NCBI GenBank assembly: GCA_028718045.1 | Contig: JAQUMQ010000084.1 | Coordinates: 1 to 6,343, forward strand | Origin: Actinomycetota bacterium | GTDB taxonomy: Bacteria > Actinomycetota > Humimicrobiia > Humimicrobiales > Humimicrobiaceae | Reading direction: 5' to 3' | Length of the DNA: 6,343 nt | Shown: positions 6,258 to 6,343 of the stretch, piece after piece | How positions within the stretch are numbered: position 1 is the first letter of the stretch | How the letters are laid out: each line of letters starts with the position of its first letter | The notes under the pieces: model-generated | Databases searched by the model: none | What the model was told of the DNA's origin: nothing | Seen by the model: only the letters and a program-made list of their open reading frames with translations | Translations under genes and position numbers: made by a program

Positions 6258-6267
6258 TAATATTGAC
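6253..6267. promoter_or_regulatory. 15-base palindrome overlapping the -35 box: candidate operator
   Basis: GTCAATA-A-TATTGAC is a perfect seven-base inverted repeat around one central base, and symmetry stops exactly at its ends. It covers five of the six -35 bases of the gatZ-like promoter. Size, symmetry and placement suit a repressor operator. The DeoR-family protein encoded at 2970-3752 is the nearest candidate binder, but an unseen regulator outside the window is equally possible. Confidence 0.5.
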
Positions 6268-6294
6268 TTTCTTGAGTCGGTTTTCTTTGGAAAA

Positions 6295-6304
6295 ACAATA
6301 TTGT
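6295..6304. repeat. Second short palindrome upstream of the gatZ-like promoter
   Basis: ACAATATTGT is a perfect ten-base palindrome about 38 bases upstream of the -35 box. It shares the CAAT...ATTG half-sites of the candidate operator at 6253-6267, but with closer spacing. The two centres are about 39-40 bases apart, close to four helical turns. It may be an auxiliary regulator site or chance in AT-rich sequence. Confidence 0.25.
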
Positions 6305-6343
6305 ATTTTAAAAAAATATGATAACCCTTAGGAATTTTAAAGA

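Noticed and set aside
1..6343. CRISPR array, transposon ends, tRNA or riboswitch
   Set aside because: No regularly spaced repeats, transposase, cloverleaf or recognisable aptamer was seen on either strand.

Overview
The window is AT-rich DNA with standard-code bacterial genes and clear GGAGG/AAGGA-type ribosome binding sites. It suggests a low-GC anaerobic Firmicute or a Thermotogota-like bacterium. This is inferred from composition, Shine-Dalgarno usage and gene families only; there is no rRNA or other taxonomic marker. No tRNA, rRNA, insertion sequence, CRISPR array or phage gene is visible.

Layout: two gene blocks converge on a 158-base gap at about 2812-2969. The plus-strand block (1-2811) is the tail of an operon. 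It holds the last codons of an upstream gene (probably the partner permease), a MalG-type sugar ABC permease (32-907), a small protein I do not recognise (1000-1545) and a divergent NagA-like amidohydrolase (1603-2811). The minus-strand block is transcribed from about 6225 leftwards. It encodes a GatZ/KbaZ-family protein (6130-4853), a PfkB/ribokinase-family sugar kinase (4844-3897) and, after a 144-base gap with its own candidate promoter, a DeoR-family repressor (3752-2970). The bases to the right of 6130 hold a good sigma-A-like promoter for the gatZ-like gene, with its -35 box embedded in a 15-base palindrome.

Taken together this looks like one carbohydrate-utilisation locus. A sugar enters by ABC transport, so it is not phosphorylated on entry as a PTS sugar would be. 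A ribokinase-type kinase phosphorylates it, a NagA-like hydrolase removes a group, and a GatZ-like protein with no GatY/KbaY partner in view handles a tagatose- or fructose-phosphate-type intermediate. The DeoR protein presumably senses a sugar phosphate and controls the locus. The substrate cannot be read from the sequence. An N-acetylated amino sugar or galacto-configured sugar is the simplest guess, but the NagA-like enzyme has lost a conserved metal-binding histidine (Tyr200 instead) and the usual NAM substrate motif. With the unknown 181-residue protein beside it, this could be an undescribed variant pathway.
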